Assembly (NCBI GenBank): GCA_000985875.1
Contig: CCRI01000017.1
Span: 1 to 64,000, forward strand
Length of the DNA stretch: 64,000 nucleotides
Reading direction: 5' to 3'
From: Neorhizobium galegae bv. officinalis
GTDB lineage: Bacteria; Pseudomonadota; Alphaproteobacteria; Rhizobiales; Rhizobiaceae
Made by a program: the position numbers and the translations under genes. The number at the start of each line of letters is the position of its first letter. Position 1 is the stretch's first letter. Positions 7,055 through 15,406 of the stretch are shown piece by piece. Below the pieces are notes generated by a model. It ran no database searches. It saw nothing but the letters and a program-made list of their open reading frames with translations, and had not been told where the DNA came from.

Positions 7055-8818
7055 CTATTCCTGTACCGACAGCCTGCTGAGCGGTTCCGGAATGGGCTGG
7101 ATGTGAAGACGGTTGCGGCCTGACATGATATCTCCTTGCACCTGCTCCGTGAGGCGCGCGATATCCCGCTGACGGATATCTTCGGCTGCCTCCTCGATAT
7201 CAAGGTCACCATAGCCCAAAACGCGCAATCCCTCGGCTCCCATCAGATAGGCGGACTCGACCGTCTCGCGGATCTGATAGTCCACGCCCGCGCGGATCAT
7301 CTCCACCGCATGTCCGCGATCATAGCTTCGCACGAGAAGCTTTGCCTGCGGAAATTCATGTTGTGCCAGTTCCACGATCTGCAGCGCGGCTTTCGGATCA
7401 TCGATGCAGATCATCAGGGCATCTGCGGAACCGGCACCGGAATGGCGCAGGGTATCGAGCCTGCTCCCGTCGCCGAAAAAGACCTTGAACCCGAACCGTT
7501 CCGCCTCGCGGATACGGTCGGGATCGGCATCGATCACGGAGAGACTGACACCCCTGGAAAGCAGCAGTTGCGAGGCGATCTGGCCAAACCGGCCGAAGCC
7601 GATCATCAGTACAGTCCCGGTCAGATTCCGAGCTGTATCGACCCCGTCCATCGACGATTCTTTTCTCAACAGCCGGTCCGCCGCGATCATGAGAAGCGGC
7701 GTCAGCGCCATCGAAAAGATCACCACGGTGGTAAACAGGGCGTTCTCGCGGCTATCGATCACGCCGCCTGTCGTCGCTGCAGCATAGAGCACGAAAGCGA
7801 ATTCGCCGCCCTGCAAAAACATCGACGTCCGGTGCAGAGCCTGGTGATTGGAACTGCGGAACAGGCGCGCAACCGCATAAACGACGACGCCCTTTGCGAT
7901 CGTGAATGCGATCAGCATGGAGACAAGAAGCCACCATTCGGTGGCCAGGACGGAGAGATCGAGCGACATCCCGACAGCCAGGAAAAACAGGCCCATCAGA
8001 AGACCGCGAAACGGCTCGATATCGCTTTCGATCTGATGCCGGTAGCTTGAACTCGACAGCATGACGCCGGCGAGGAACGCGCCCATCGCCATGGAGAGGC
8101 CGGCCAGGTCCATCAAAAGCGCTGCTCCTAGAACCACCAGCAGCGCGCCGGCCGTCATCACCTCGCGCGTTCGGGCGCGTGCCAGCAAGGCGAAGAGCGG
8201 GTTCAGCCCCCATCTCGATACAGCCAGAAGCACGAGCAAAGCGCCAAGTGCCAGCAGGATTTCCATCCAGCCCGATTGGCCTTGCGACAAAGGCGACAGG
8301 AAGGCGACAATGGCCAGAAGCGGCACGATCATGAGATCCTCGAAGAGCAGGATCGACACCGATTTCTGGCCCTCTACGGTGGAGATCTCGCCGCGATCCT
8401 GAAGAACCGACATGATGACGGCCGTCGAGGAGAGGACAAAACCTGCCCCGGCGACGAAGGCTACCGGGCGGGACAAACCGAAGGCCAGCATGCCCGTCAG
8501 CGTAAGGGCCGCGATGGCCAGGGCGACCTGTACGAGCCCCAGACCGAAGATCTGGCCACGCATGGCCCACAGCTTTTGAGGGCGCAATTCAAGTCCGATC
8601 ACGAACAGGAACATCACCACCCCGAGTTCCGAGAAATGCAATATCGACAGGGCGTCCGCAAACAGGCCGAGCACCGAAGGACCGACAAGCACGCCGGCAG
8701 CGAAATAGCCCAGGACCGATCCGAGGCCCAGCCGCCGAAACAGAGGCACCGCAACGACAGCCGCTCCCATCAGGACGATCGCCGGTCCGATCGTCTGCCC
8801 CAAGCTCGCTTCAGTCAT
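7055..8818 (-). CDS. Kef-type cation:proton antiporter (CPA2) with RCK domain
   Basis: Inner-membrane monovalent cation antiporter of 587 residues. About twelve hydrophobic segments fill residues 10-380, with family motifs GYFAAGVLVGPSVLG (about 37-51), FSELGVVMFLFVIGLEL (about 62-78) and LAGLSMAMGAFLAG. From about residue 400 a TrkA-N/RCK nucleotide-binding domain begins (VLMIGFGRFGQIASQLL), with the terminal acidic residue of the NAD fold in SVIDADP. This architecture is that of KefB/KefC, which exchange K+ for H+ under control of glutathione adducts. A separate KefF/KefG flavoprotein is not seen nearby. The ATG at 8818 is preceded by GGAAAGG. It leads a transcript with the homoserine dehydrogenase-like gene. 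Confidence 0.9.
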   Translation of the reverse strand: MTEASLGQTIGPAIVLMGAAVVAVPLFRRLGLGSVLGYFAAGVLVGPSVLGLFADALSILHFSELGVVMFLFVIGLELRPQKLWAMRGQIFGLGLVQVALAIAALTLTGMLAFGLSRPVAFVAGAGFVLSSTAVIMSVLQDRGEISTVEGQKSVSILLFEDLMIVPLLAIVAFLSPLSQGQSGWMEILLALGALLVLLAVSRWGLNPLFALLARARTREVMTAGALLVVLGAALLMDLAGLSMAMGAFLAGVMLSSSSYRHQIESDIEPFRGLLMGLFFLAVGMSLDLSVLATEWWLLVSMLIAFTIAKGVVVYAVARLFRSSNHQALHRTSMFLQGGEFAFVLYAAATTGGVIDSRENALFTTVVIFSMALTPLLMIAADRLLRKESSMDGVDTARNLTGTVLMIGFGRFGQIASQLLLSRGVSLSVIDADPDRIREAERFGFKVFFGDGSRLDTLRHSGAGSADALMICIDDPKAALQIVELAQHEFPQAKLLVRSYDRGHAVEMIRAGVDYQIRETVESAYLMGAEGLRVLGYGDLDIEEAAEDIRQRDIARLTEQVQGDIMSGRNRLHIQPIPEPLSRLSVQE

Positions 8819-9189
8819 TCATTCGCCTTTCCATTTATCGGCTTGACCGACGACACCAGCCGATGGCGCCCTTTCCCCGCTTGTTGCACGGCAATTCGAC
8901 AAGCAGCGGACAACGATATGGCGGGTTTCATTCAAGCCAAACCGCTGTCTTCACCTGCGCGCCTTTCGCCACGAGTTTCCTGATGGCTACTGGTAGCGTT
9001 GCGGAGATTGCCTGAATAGTCGCGGGCAATGCAAAAGTCTGTCGCGGATAGAGGAACGCCAAACCCCTAGCTAAGGCGCTGAATTTTTGCGAATTTCTGG
9101 ACCCAAAGTCTGATGTGCTGTCGTTCAGGTGCGTCTCAGCTTGTCCGTTCCCGCCGCAATTGAACAACGAACACAGTCAGGAGATTTCC
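8819..9189. other. Divergent intergenic region
   Basis: About 370 bases between the minus-strand antiporter gene and the plus-strand hydrolase gene, expected to hold both promoters. A minus-strand open frame at 8928-9167 has no family resemblance and no ribosome-binding site. I see no clear operator, repeat or RNA structure. Confidence 0.4.
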
Positions 9190-9957
9190 ATGTCCAATCT
9201 TGCCGTCACGGCGGTCGTCGCAAGCCCCCTTTTGTCCGGAACTGCTGTTGCGCAACAATCGAAGCCCACCATCGTACTCGTCCACGGGGCGTTCGCGGAC
9301 TCGTCAAGCTGGAACGGAGTGATCACGCGACTTCAGCAAGACGGATACAAAGCGGTTGCGATCGCCAATCCGCTACGCAGCGTTTCGAGCGACGCGCGTT
9401 TTGTTGCTGATGTTGTCGACAGCATCGAAGGACCAGTGGTCCTCGTCGGACATTCCTATGGTGGCCAGGTAATTTCGAACGCCGCTAGAGGACACGATAA
9501 TGTCAAGTCCCTCGTCTATGTGGCGGCCTTCGCACCCGACGTTGGCGAAGCGGCGGCCGACCTGGCGGGCAAGTTTCCAGGTGGCACGCTCGGCGAAGCG
9601 CTCGCTCCTCCGGTCAAGCTAACGGGGGGCGGCGTCGATCTCTACATCGATCAGGCAAAATTCCATGACCAGTTTGCTCACGACGTTTCAACCGAAGCTG
9701 CTGCGTTGATGGCAGTTGGCCAACGGCCGATCACCGAAGCCGCTCTGACGGAGAAATCGGGTGAGCCAGCCTGGAGATCATTGCCCTCCTATTTTGTCTA
9801 TGGCGATGGCGATAAAAACATACCTGCCAAGGCGCTCGGGTTCATGGCCGATCGTGCGGGCTCCAGGCGCACGGTCGTTGTTGAAGGCGCATCGCATGTG
9901 GTTATGTTTTCCAAACCGGAGATCGTGGCGGATTTAATCGAAGAAGCCGCGAAGTGA
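9190..9957 (+). CDS. Exported alpha/beta hydrolase
   Basis: Alpha/beta-fold hydrolase of 255 residues. The ATG at 9190 follows AGGAGA at 6 bases. Residues 1-20 form a short signal-like segment (VTAVVASPLLSGTAVAQQ, probable cleavage after AVA) with little positive charge. The mature part opens with the strand TIVLVHGAFADSSSWNG (oxyanion hole), then the nucleophile elbow VGHSYGGQ (serine near residue 94) and the final histidine in GASHVVMF near 240; the acidic residue is probably in YGDGDKNIP. This resembles the esterase-like subgroup often found in rhizobia and pseudomonads, with substrate unknown. It stands alone on the plus strand, apparently monocistronic. Confidence 0.85.
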   Translation: MSNLAVTAVVASPLLSGTAVAQQSKPTIVLVHGAFADSSSWNGVITRLQQDGYKAVAIANPLRSVSSDARFVADVVDSIEGPVVLVGHSYGGQVISNAARGHDNVKSLVYVAAFAPDVGEAAADLAGKFPGGTLGEALAPPVKLTGGGVDLYIDQAKFHDQFAHDVSTEAAALMAVGQRPITEAALTEKSGEPAWRSLPSYFVYGDGDKNIPAKALGFMADRAGSRRTVVVEGASHVVMFSKPEIVADLIEEAAK

Positions 9958-10356
9958 CGTGTGCCTATACAAAATACGCAACTCCCACTCAGGAGGCGCT
10001 GTAACTATTCACGCCGCGATATGTGCGAGAGCGGAGGACCACAAAGTTCTGGTCGACGTTCATTGGTCGCCGAACTTTAGCGCTCCTCCTGTTCTTCACG
10101 ACGACGCGTGGACTGCCGGCTCGCAAAAGAGGATGAGAGCCTCGCTGACGATGCCTCTTCAATGAGCGGCATTCTCGCATTGGGCGGCACCAGACGGTGA
10201 AATGACGTTAGTCATTTGGCGTAGGCGTCGCCTGTCTTTGGGACAGACGGCGTTGCCCTTCTTCACCGAAGGTGACAACGAGATTTGCGTGCCGGTAAAA
10301 GGTGGCTGTAAAAAACGACCTGACAACCACCCAGTAGTTTTCTAAAGCCGCCCGTA
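9958..10356. other. Intergenic stretch downstream of the hydrolase gene
   Basis: About 400 bases without a supportable gene between convergent units. It contains the inverted repeat AAATGAC-gtta-GTCATTT at 10200-10217 and a weaker CTGTC/GACAG pairing a little further on, either of which could help end transcription. No gene remnant is recognised. Confidence 0.4.
10200..10217. repeat. Short inverted repeat between convergent genes
   Basis: AAATGAC and GTCATTT are perfect 7-base arms around a 4-base loop. The site lies about 240 bases after the hydrolase stop and 140 bases after the monooxygenase pseudogene. It may be a weak terminator stem or a regulator site; there is no T run, so the role is open. 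Confidence 0.4.
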
Positions 10357-10685
10357 CTAAACGGCGATGTTCAAGTCATCATATTCGCTGGCGGTAAAAG
10401 CCGCGGCTTCGATATGATGGACCTGCGGTTCGTCCGAAAAATAGTCCTGCAAGCCCATCATGAACGTCTGATGGTCTTCACTCGCCTCGAAGCCCGGCGT
10501 GTGATCCTCGAGCGAGCGCCATCGCACGATCAGGTGGAACAGTTCGGGCCTTCGATCCCTTGTGCCAGAAGATGACCGCGGTAACCCTGTGCGCGGCTTA
10601 GCAACGGAACGACTTAGGTGAATGCCTGCCTGAACGTGTCAATATGCTCCTTGCCAACCGGTAGCACAGCGATCTCATAAATCAT
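10357..10685 (-). pseudogene. Antibiotic biosynthesis monooxygenase-like gene, disrupted
   Basis: Starting at ATG 10685 the frame reads MIYEIAVLPVGKEHIDTFRQ and then meets TAA at 10614-10616 (codon 24). Beyond this stop it continues in frame with VVPLLSRAQGYRGHLLAQGI, then needs a frameshift near 10530 to read FHLIVRWRSLEDHTPGF and on to a stop at 10357. The pieces together make an intact-looking ABM/ferredoxin-like fold protein of about 108 residues, with the strand-helix order and the SLEDHTPGF segment typical of the family. At least two lesions make it a pseudogene unless sequence errors are present. It starts 29 bases after the quinone oxidoreductase stop, so it belonged to that ArsR-controlled operon. 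Confidence 0.75.
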
Positions 10686-10714
10686 GGTTGCACCTTTGAG
10701 GTGAGTTGGAGCGT

Positions 10715-11704
10715 TTAGGAACTTGCACGCGCAGTGGCAGCCGATGGGTCGACTGCGATCGCGATTTTTCCCCGGACACCATTGTTCGGGGTCTCAAGGC
10801 GTGCATGGGCGAGAGAAATGTCATCAAGCGAATAGACGGCGCCAACGTGCGGCCGTAACTGACCACGCTCCACCAATGTGCTCAGTTCATCAAGCTTGCC
10901 TTGGTTCTGCCTTGTGAAAACGAAATGAAAACTCGCGTTCTTGCCCCATGCCTCGATGAGGTTCTGTGGGTGTGCGATATCGACGATCGTTACGACGCGG
11001 CCAAGTTGCGCGAGCACGTTCGGGCTGCGGGACAATGTGTTGCCACCCAGCGTGTCAAACACGACGTCGACCCCGCGGCCATCCGTTTCCCGCATGATAG
11101 CGTCGACATAATCTTCTTTCCTGTAATCGATGACGACGTCAGCCCCGACACTTCGTGCAAACTCGAAGTTGTCTTCGCGTACGGTCGTGAAGACCTTTGC
11201 ACCGATGGCTTTCGCGACCTGTATCGCCACATGACCGACCCCACCCGCGCCGCCATGGATCAGGATGCTTTCTCCCACTCTCAAAGCTGCACGCGAGACG
11301 AGGGCCTCCCACGCCGTCCCGCCAACCAGGCTCAGGCTCGCTGCTTCGAGATGGCTAAGCGACCTCGGTTTCCTTCCGATGATGTTTTCGTTCGCAACGT
11401 GGTACTCGGCATAGCTTCCCGGCCCCTGGAATATCTGCGGGGTGTACCAGACTTCGTCTCCTGGAGAGAACATCGTCACGCCTGGTCCGACTGCGTCGAC
11501 AACCCCGGATACATCATGACCGGTGATGGCCGGCAATGGTACGAAGTCGCGGTAGTCGCCGCGCCGAACCTGATAATCCAAGGGGTTGATCGACGTGGCA
11601 TGTACGCGCACCAGGACTTGTCCTGCCTGCGGAACGGGCTTTGGTAATTCGGAAAGCTCGAACGAATCCGGGCCGCCAAAAGAGTTGAGTGTCATCGCTT
11701 TCAT
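10715..11704 (-). CDS. Zinc-independent quinone oxidoreductase / MDR family alcohol dehydrogenase
   Basis: Medium-chain dehydrogenase/reductase of 329 residues resembling NADPH:quinone reductases. It has the N-terminal GroES-like domain (SINPLDYQVRRGDY, then GHDVSGVV) and the NADPH fold IHGGAGGVGHVAIQVAK near residues 150-165. The zinc ligands of classical alcohol dehydrogenases are missing, as expected for the quinone reductase branch. The ATG at 11704 has GAGGAT upstream. A perfect inverted repeat at 11731-11752, also present before the upstream ArsR gene, lies in its promoter region, so it is likely repressed by that ArsR protein. The broken monooxygenase gene follows it. A role in quinone or electrophile detoxification is inference. 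Confidence 0.9.
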   Translation of the reverse strand: MKAMTLNSFGGPDSFELSELPKPVPQAGQVLVRVHATSINPLDYQVRRGDYRDFVPLPAITGHDVSGVVDAVGPGVTMFSPGDEVWYTPQIFQGPGSYAEYHVANENIIGRKPRSLSHLEAASLSLVGGTAWEALVSRAALRVGESILIHGGAGGVGHVAIQVAKAIGAKVFTTVREDNFEFARSVGADVVIDYRKEDYVDAIMRETDGRGVDVVFDTLGGNTLSRSPNVLAQLGRVVTIVDIAHPQNLIEAWGKNASFHFVFTRQNQGKLDELSTLVERGQLRPHVGAVYSLDDISLAHARLETPNNGVRGKIAIAVDPSAATARASS

Positions 11705-11730
11705 TGTAGATCCTCGTTTCGTTAATTTGG

Positions 11731-11752
11731 GATATCGCGATTTTTCGATATC
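11731..11752. promoter_or_regulatory. Candidate ArsR operator before the oxidoreductase gene
   Basis: GATATCG and CGATATC form perfect 7-base arms with 8 bases between. The core ATATCG-N8-CGATAT is repeated at 12079-12098 upstream of the arsR-like gene. The site lies 27 bases before the oxidoreductase ATG and after the regulator's stop. Confidence 0.6.
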
Positions 11753-11766
11753 ATGCGTTAAAAAAA

Positions 11767-12069
11767 TTACAGGTCTTTGCCTATTGTCTCGGCAAGAGCA
11801 CTGATGGTTGCTTCGTTCCGCTTGTAGTAAGTCCATTGACCGATGCGCCTGACTTCGACCAGGCCGGCCCGCTGCAGCGTTGCAAGATAATCGGACACAG
11901 TTGACTGCGACAGACCGACACCTTCCTGTATGCTACTGACGCAGACACCTACCGTGTGAACGTCACCTTCGTCCTGCGGAGGAAAATTCTTCACGGGATC
12001 CTTCAAACCCCGCACGATTTCAAGACGTGTACGGTTTGAGAGGGCTTTGAATATCTCGAGCAGATCCAT
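11767..12069 (-). CDS. ArsR family winged-helix repressor
   Basis: DNA-binding protein of 100 residues with the ArsR fold: FKALSNRTRLEIVRGL at residues 7-22, recognition helix in GLSQSTVSDYLATLQRAGLV at about 52-71, and the wing RRIGQWTYYKRN at about 75-86. The ELCVCD metal site of ArsR/SmtB is absent; a single cysteine (VCVSS near 48) could make it a thiol or electrophile sensor, which is inference. The gene is preceded by the operator-like inverted repeat at 12079-12098, so self-repression is likely, and the same repeat precedes the oxidoreductase gene 62 bases downstream of its stop. Confidence 0.88.
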   Translation of the reverse strand: MDLLEIFKALSNRTRLEIVRGLKDPVKNFPPQDEGDVHTVGVCVSSIQEGVGLSQSTVSDYLATLQRAGLVEVRRIGQWTYYKRNEATISALAETIGKDL

Positions 12070-12078
12070 GCCCTAAAT

Positions 12079-12098
12079 ATATCGGTAATTAGCGATAT
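12079..12098. promoter_or_regulatory. Candidate ArsR autoregulatory operator
   Basis: ATATCG-N8-CGATAT, the same arms and the same spacer length as the site at 11731-11752. It lies 9 bases upstream of the arsR-like start codon, where a bound repressor would block initiation. Confidence 0.6.
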
Positions 12099-12099
12099 G

Positions 12100-12605
12100 T
12101 CAATACGATAAATGACCACGTGGCCATCTTGCTGTACATCCGCCGATTGAGGTGGGTGATCTTGAAAAGCAAACATGCGAGGTTGTAGCATCGAAGCGGT
12201 CGATGCTCACCACGATGGGTTGACGAGCCCTTAAAAAGGCGTTGCTATGCCGACTATATCATAACCCTTTAGATCGTCGCGGAGAGGATATGTGCCTTCC
12301 AGCACCGAGACACGCGGGATTCAAGCTTCTCGTTAGTTGGGAGTCAAAATTACAGGCCAGTGGTTCGCGTCCCTTCAAAGGCGACGCTTCCACCTGAACC
12401 TTGTTGAGCCAAGGGTATCGGAAGCGAAGAATCCCGGCGACGGAATCTTCCCAACTGCCTCTTCTCTGAGCGCCACGCGCAACACCGTCAGTGCCAATGG
12501 CGTGTCCAATTATTTCGACAGCCATACAGCTTTCCGGCTCCAGGCGTCGAAATAACCCGAGTATCGCGTCACGTATACGTTTCTTCGAGATTTGACGCGC
12601 TAACC
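12100..12605. other. Stretch without a recognisable gene
   Basis: About 500 bases at the left side of the accessory region. A minus-strand frame at 12259-12525 and an opposite plus-strand frame exist, but neither shows family motifs or a ribosome-binding site. Given the gene remnants on the right it may be decayed sequence. Confidence 0.4.
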
Positions 12606-12821
12606 TCAGAATAATCGGTCCGACATCTCGACAAATTTCACCGTCTTGACGAAGAATGTGCCAGGATCTTTCGCTCTCCCGAGCAGCACGCCGCGATGCT
12701 TGTCGATATAGGCCTCAAGGTATTTGTAGAGATCGAGCAGGTCCGGCAGGATCAAGCGGAACGGCTTCTGTCCGAAAAACGATGACCCGGAATTCTTGAA
12801 TGCGACCGAAGGGATCAGCAC
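12606..12821 (-). pseudogene. Possible integrase/recombinase remnant
   Basis: A 71-codon frame whose middle part (ILPDLLDLYKYLEAYIDKHR, then GVLLGRAKDPGTFFVKTVK) resembles, from memory, the segment before the catalytic core of large tyrosine-type recombinases seen on rhizobial replicons. The catalytic Arg-His-Arg-Tyr part is absent; the frame ends soon after the FVKTVK segment. There is no clear start signal. If correct, it is a leftover of a mobile element that brought in the accessory genes to the right. The assignment rests on a short segment and is tentative. Confidence 0.4.
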
Positions 12822-13238
12822 TTCTCAGCCGCCATCACGATCGCTCCAGCGCAGCTCACCGCACTTCATATCTTCGAGCCGCCGCTCCAACGTCGGGAAA
12901 TGCCCGCGCGGGCAGACGCGAAGCTGACGCAGGTTTTTCTGTCGAAGGCCGAGATGCAGGCCGAGCCGCAGATGAAAGATCGTGTTTGGGCATGCACATT
13001 CCGTTTCTCTCTGGCAACAATGCCGAGGGCGAGCGGAAATAGGAACGTGGCTTTAACAAAGCATGTATGGTGGGTGCGACTCGCTGGCCGTAACGCGGCC
13101 ATTTAGAAATCAGCATAAATGATATATAAACAGATCAATTCAATGGCGATGGTCCGTATTCATATCTTTTTCGTTGACTGAGCTCAGAATGTTTGAGATA
13201 GCTTGCCCTGCTCCACGGAGAACTTTTGGGTAGGTAGG
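12822..13238. other. Region upstream of hipB, no clear gene
   Basis: About 420 bases. The first 280 bases have overlapping short frames on both strands with no recognised family. The last 130 bases, from about 13105, are markedly AT-rich compared with surroundings and probably carry the hipBA promoter. No classical HipB operator (TATCC-N8-GGATA) is seen. Confidence 0.4.
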
Positions 13239-13553
13239 ATGGCACGGTCTGAGTCAGATGCCTTGCTGGAAATCGGGCAGTTGCTGAAGGCTACGCGCAA
13301 AGGCAGGCAACTGACGCAGGAGCAGGTTGCCGACCTAGCTGGTATATCGCGTCCCCGCTACCGTGAGATAGAATCCGGAAGCAGTTCTGCGCGCACGACG
13401 ACCCTGATCAACATCGCCCGCGCTCTCGGACTTGAATTGATGCTCATACCGCAGGCGATGGTTCCAGCCGTTGACGCATTGTTGCGGCCGCACGACGATC
13501 TAGACGATCTTCCGGCATTCATGGCTCATCCGGACGGGGATGAGAATGTCTGA
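13239..13553 (+). CDS. hipB: HipB-like antitoxin (XRE family)
   Basis: Protein of 104 residues with an XRE helix-turn-helix at about 8-65: IGQLLKATRKGRQLTQEQVA, then GISRPRYREIESGSSSARTT. The C-terminal tail (RPHDDLDDLPAFMAHP) is acidic. It overlaps the start of the HipA gene by 14 bases, the normal coupled arrangement of type II toxin-antitoxin pairs in which HipB binds both HipA and the operon promoter. The start at 13239 follows a GGTAGG stretch; an earlier start would add residues with no family match. The AT-rich upstream stretch is the likely autoregulated promoter. Confidence 0.88.
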   Translation: MARSESDALLEIGQLLKATRKGRQLTQEQVADLAGISRPRYREIESGSSSARTTTLINIARALGLELMLIPQAMVPAVDALLRPHDDLDDLPAFMAHPDGDENV

Positions 13554-14790
13554 AACTTTCCCCGATCCGAGATCCATCTCGTCGCTCGAAGTGCTGCTGA
13601 ATGATCTGAGGGTCGGCACAATCATTCGGACGCCCGGCGACTTCAACGCCTTCAGCTTCGAGCACAGCTATCGTGCGACAGGCGGCTTTCCGGTGCTCAG
13701 CCTGTCGTTCCGCACAGCCACTGGCGGCTTGCGCAAGGACCCGAAACCCGTAGCCAGAGCGTTGCCGGCATTCTTTGCCAATCTGCTACCTGAAGACAAG
13801 CTGCGCGAGGCGATGGAAAAACACCACGCGGGTAGTGTTCGCGCGGGAAACGATTTCGACTTGCTCGTCGCGCTCGGGTCTGATCTGCCTGGCGCCGTCC
13901 GCGTCGTGCCGAGCGACAGGGCGATTGTGCGTCTCGACAATCTGCCAGCCCATAAGCCGAAAGCACGGTTTTCGCTCGCGGGCGTCCAGATGAAGCTTTC
14001 GGTGATCAAGAACACGGGCAAGGGCGGTGGGCTGACTTTGCCGCTCGGCGACGATCAAGGATCCTACATCGCAAAGTATCCATCGACCTCGTTTCCCGGC
14101 GTTTCGGAAAACGAATATGCCAATCTCGCACTGGCGGAAGCGATCGGCATGGAGGTGCCCGAACGGGAGCTTGTTGAGCAGTCGGAGTTCGAGGGTATAC
14201 CGAAGGAATTCGAGACGCTGTCGGATGGAAAAGTCCTGCTCGTCAAACGCTTCGATCGTGGCGCAAACGGCGAGCGCATCCACATTGAGGATTTCGCGCA
14301 GGTGTTCGGAATCTATCCTTCGCGGAAATACGAAGGGGCTGCCTATCATGATATCGCCGCAGCACTGAACGTTGCCGTTTCCTCCGCCGCTGCTCTCGAG
14401 TTCGTCCGTCGACTGGCTCTGGCAGCCATAACCGGCAATGGCGACATGCACCTGAAGAACTGGTCATTGATCTATCGTGGGGTAGGCGACAAACCGCAAC
14501 TCGCGCCTGTCTACGATGTGCTATCGACGGTCCCTTACATCCCTGCCGATGCTATGGCTCTATCGCTTGCCGGCGAGCGCCGCTTTAAGGCGTTGAATGC
14601 GCAGCGATGGAAAGCCTTCGCCAATCGTGCGCGTTTGCCGGAAGCGGCCGTGCTCAAAACGGTGGTTGATACGGCCGAGCGCGTAAATGAAGTTTGGTGG
14701 TCGCTGCCGGAACGGAAAGCCATTCCGCCGAAAGTGCTCGAGCGTATCGATACGCACGTAAGGCTGATGACAGCGATCCTTGGCACCTGA
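13540..14790 (+). CDS. hipA: HipA-like kinase toxin
   Basis: HipA family serine/threonine kinase of 416 residues, near the normal 420-440. The N-terminal subdomain is followed by FSLAGVQMKLSV near 145-156, the phosphate-binding loop region. The catalytic motif GNGDMHLKNW near 303-312 provides the aspartate and asparagine, and PVYDVLSTVPY near 325-335 supplies the metal-binding aspartate. HipA of E. coli phosphorylates glutamyl-tRNA synthetase and causes growth arrest; the target here may differ. All expected active-site residues are present, so the toxin looks functional. Two start codons (13540 and 13546) both overlap hipB. It lies between a possible integrase remnant and a broken TIR gene, fitting a horizontally acquired defence or maintenance module. 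Confidence 0.9.
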   Translation: MRMSETFPDPRSISSLEVLLNDLRVGTIIRTPGDFNAFSFEHSYRATGGFPVLSLSFRTATGGLRKDPKPVARALPAFFANLLPEDKLREAMEKHHAGSVRAGNDFDLLVALGSDLPGAVRVVPSDRAIVRLDNLPAHKPKARFSLAGVQMKLSVIKNTGKGGGLTLPLGDDQGSYIAKYPSTSFPGVSENEYANLALAEAIGMEVPERELVEQSEFEGIPKEFETLSDGKVLLVKRFDRGANGERIHIEDFAQVFGIYPSRKYEGAAYHDIAAALNVAVSSAAALEFVRRLALAAITGNGDMHLKNWSLIYRGVGDKPQLAPVYDVLSTVPYIPADAMALSLAGERRFKALNAQRWKAFANRARLPEAAVLKTVVDTAERVNEVWWSLPERKAIPPKVLERIDTHVRLMTAILGT

Positions 14791-14801
14791 GGGCATGCAT
14801 A

Positions 14802-14834
14802 GTGACCGTTCTCCCTGGTTTGAATCGCGGTCAC
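14802..14834. repeat. Inverted repeat after hipA
   Basis: GTGACCG at 14802-14808 and CGGTCAC at 14828-14834 are perfect 7-base complements with 19 bases between, beginning 12 bases after the hipA stop. It could act as a weak terminator or be coincidental; no T run follows. Confidence 0.35.
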
Positions 14835-14869
14835 CATGGTAGAGATCGAGTAGGGGATTCAGGATTTTC

Positions 14870-15387
14870 ATTCACCGCACAGATTCTATCTACGACGACA
14901 GCCCGGTTGAGCAATATCAGTTTCCGAGCCAGTATCTCGGCCGCGTCCAAGCCTGCGTTGGGGACTGGATCATCTACTACGAACCTCGGAAGGTTCCGCG
15001 ATGTTTTTCTATGTCATGCGCGGGACGATCGTCAGGGAGATGCCAAGACGCTACATGACCTGCTTGAAGCGCGCGGCGTATCAGTCTGGTTTAGCGAGAA
15101 GGGCGTCGCTCTCGGTACATCGCTGCTTCGGGAAATTGACAAAGGATTGGCGAAATCACGCGTAGGGTCGTTCTTGTAACGCCCGCATTGCGTCGCCTTC
15201 CAGCCGCAGGGGTAAGGAGCTTTCAGCCCTGTTGGCGACGGAACAGCTCGTGCCGATCGTGCATTACACGACATATGACGCTCTGAGGAACGTCAGTCCT
15301 CTTTTGGCCTCGCGAAGCGGGTTAAGCACCGAAGAAGACACGATGTCCGTGGTAGCCGACAAGCTCGCCGAGCTTATGGCTACTTAG
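14870..15387 (+). pseudogene. TIR-domain protein gene with two frameshifts
   Basis: In one frame the region encodes FRDVFLCHARDDRQGDAKTL, then LLEARGVSVWFSEKGVALG and SLLREIDKGLAKSRVG. These are the first strand, the loop with the probable NAD-cleaving glutamate (in WFSEK), and the following helix of a bacterial TIR domain. Reading then shifts near 15166 to VVLVTPALRRLPAAG, and shifts again near 15210 to KELSALLATEQLVPIVHYTT and on to SGLSTEEDTMSVVADKL with a stop at 15387. Joined, these make one continuous TIR domain of about 150 residues, so two small deletions have broken the gene. Bacterial TIR proteins often act in anti-phage systems as NAD-consuming enzymes. The gene start is unclear. 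Confidence 0.75.
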
Positions 15388-15406
15388 CGTCGAGGAAGAA
15401 GTCCGG

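Noticed and set aside
8928..9167. Minus-strand 79-codon frame upstream of the hydrolase gene
   Set aside because: No family resemblance, no ribosome-binding site, and it occupies the divergent promoter region.
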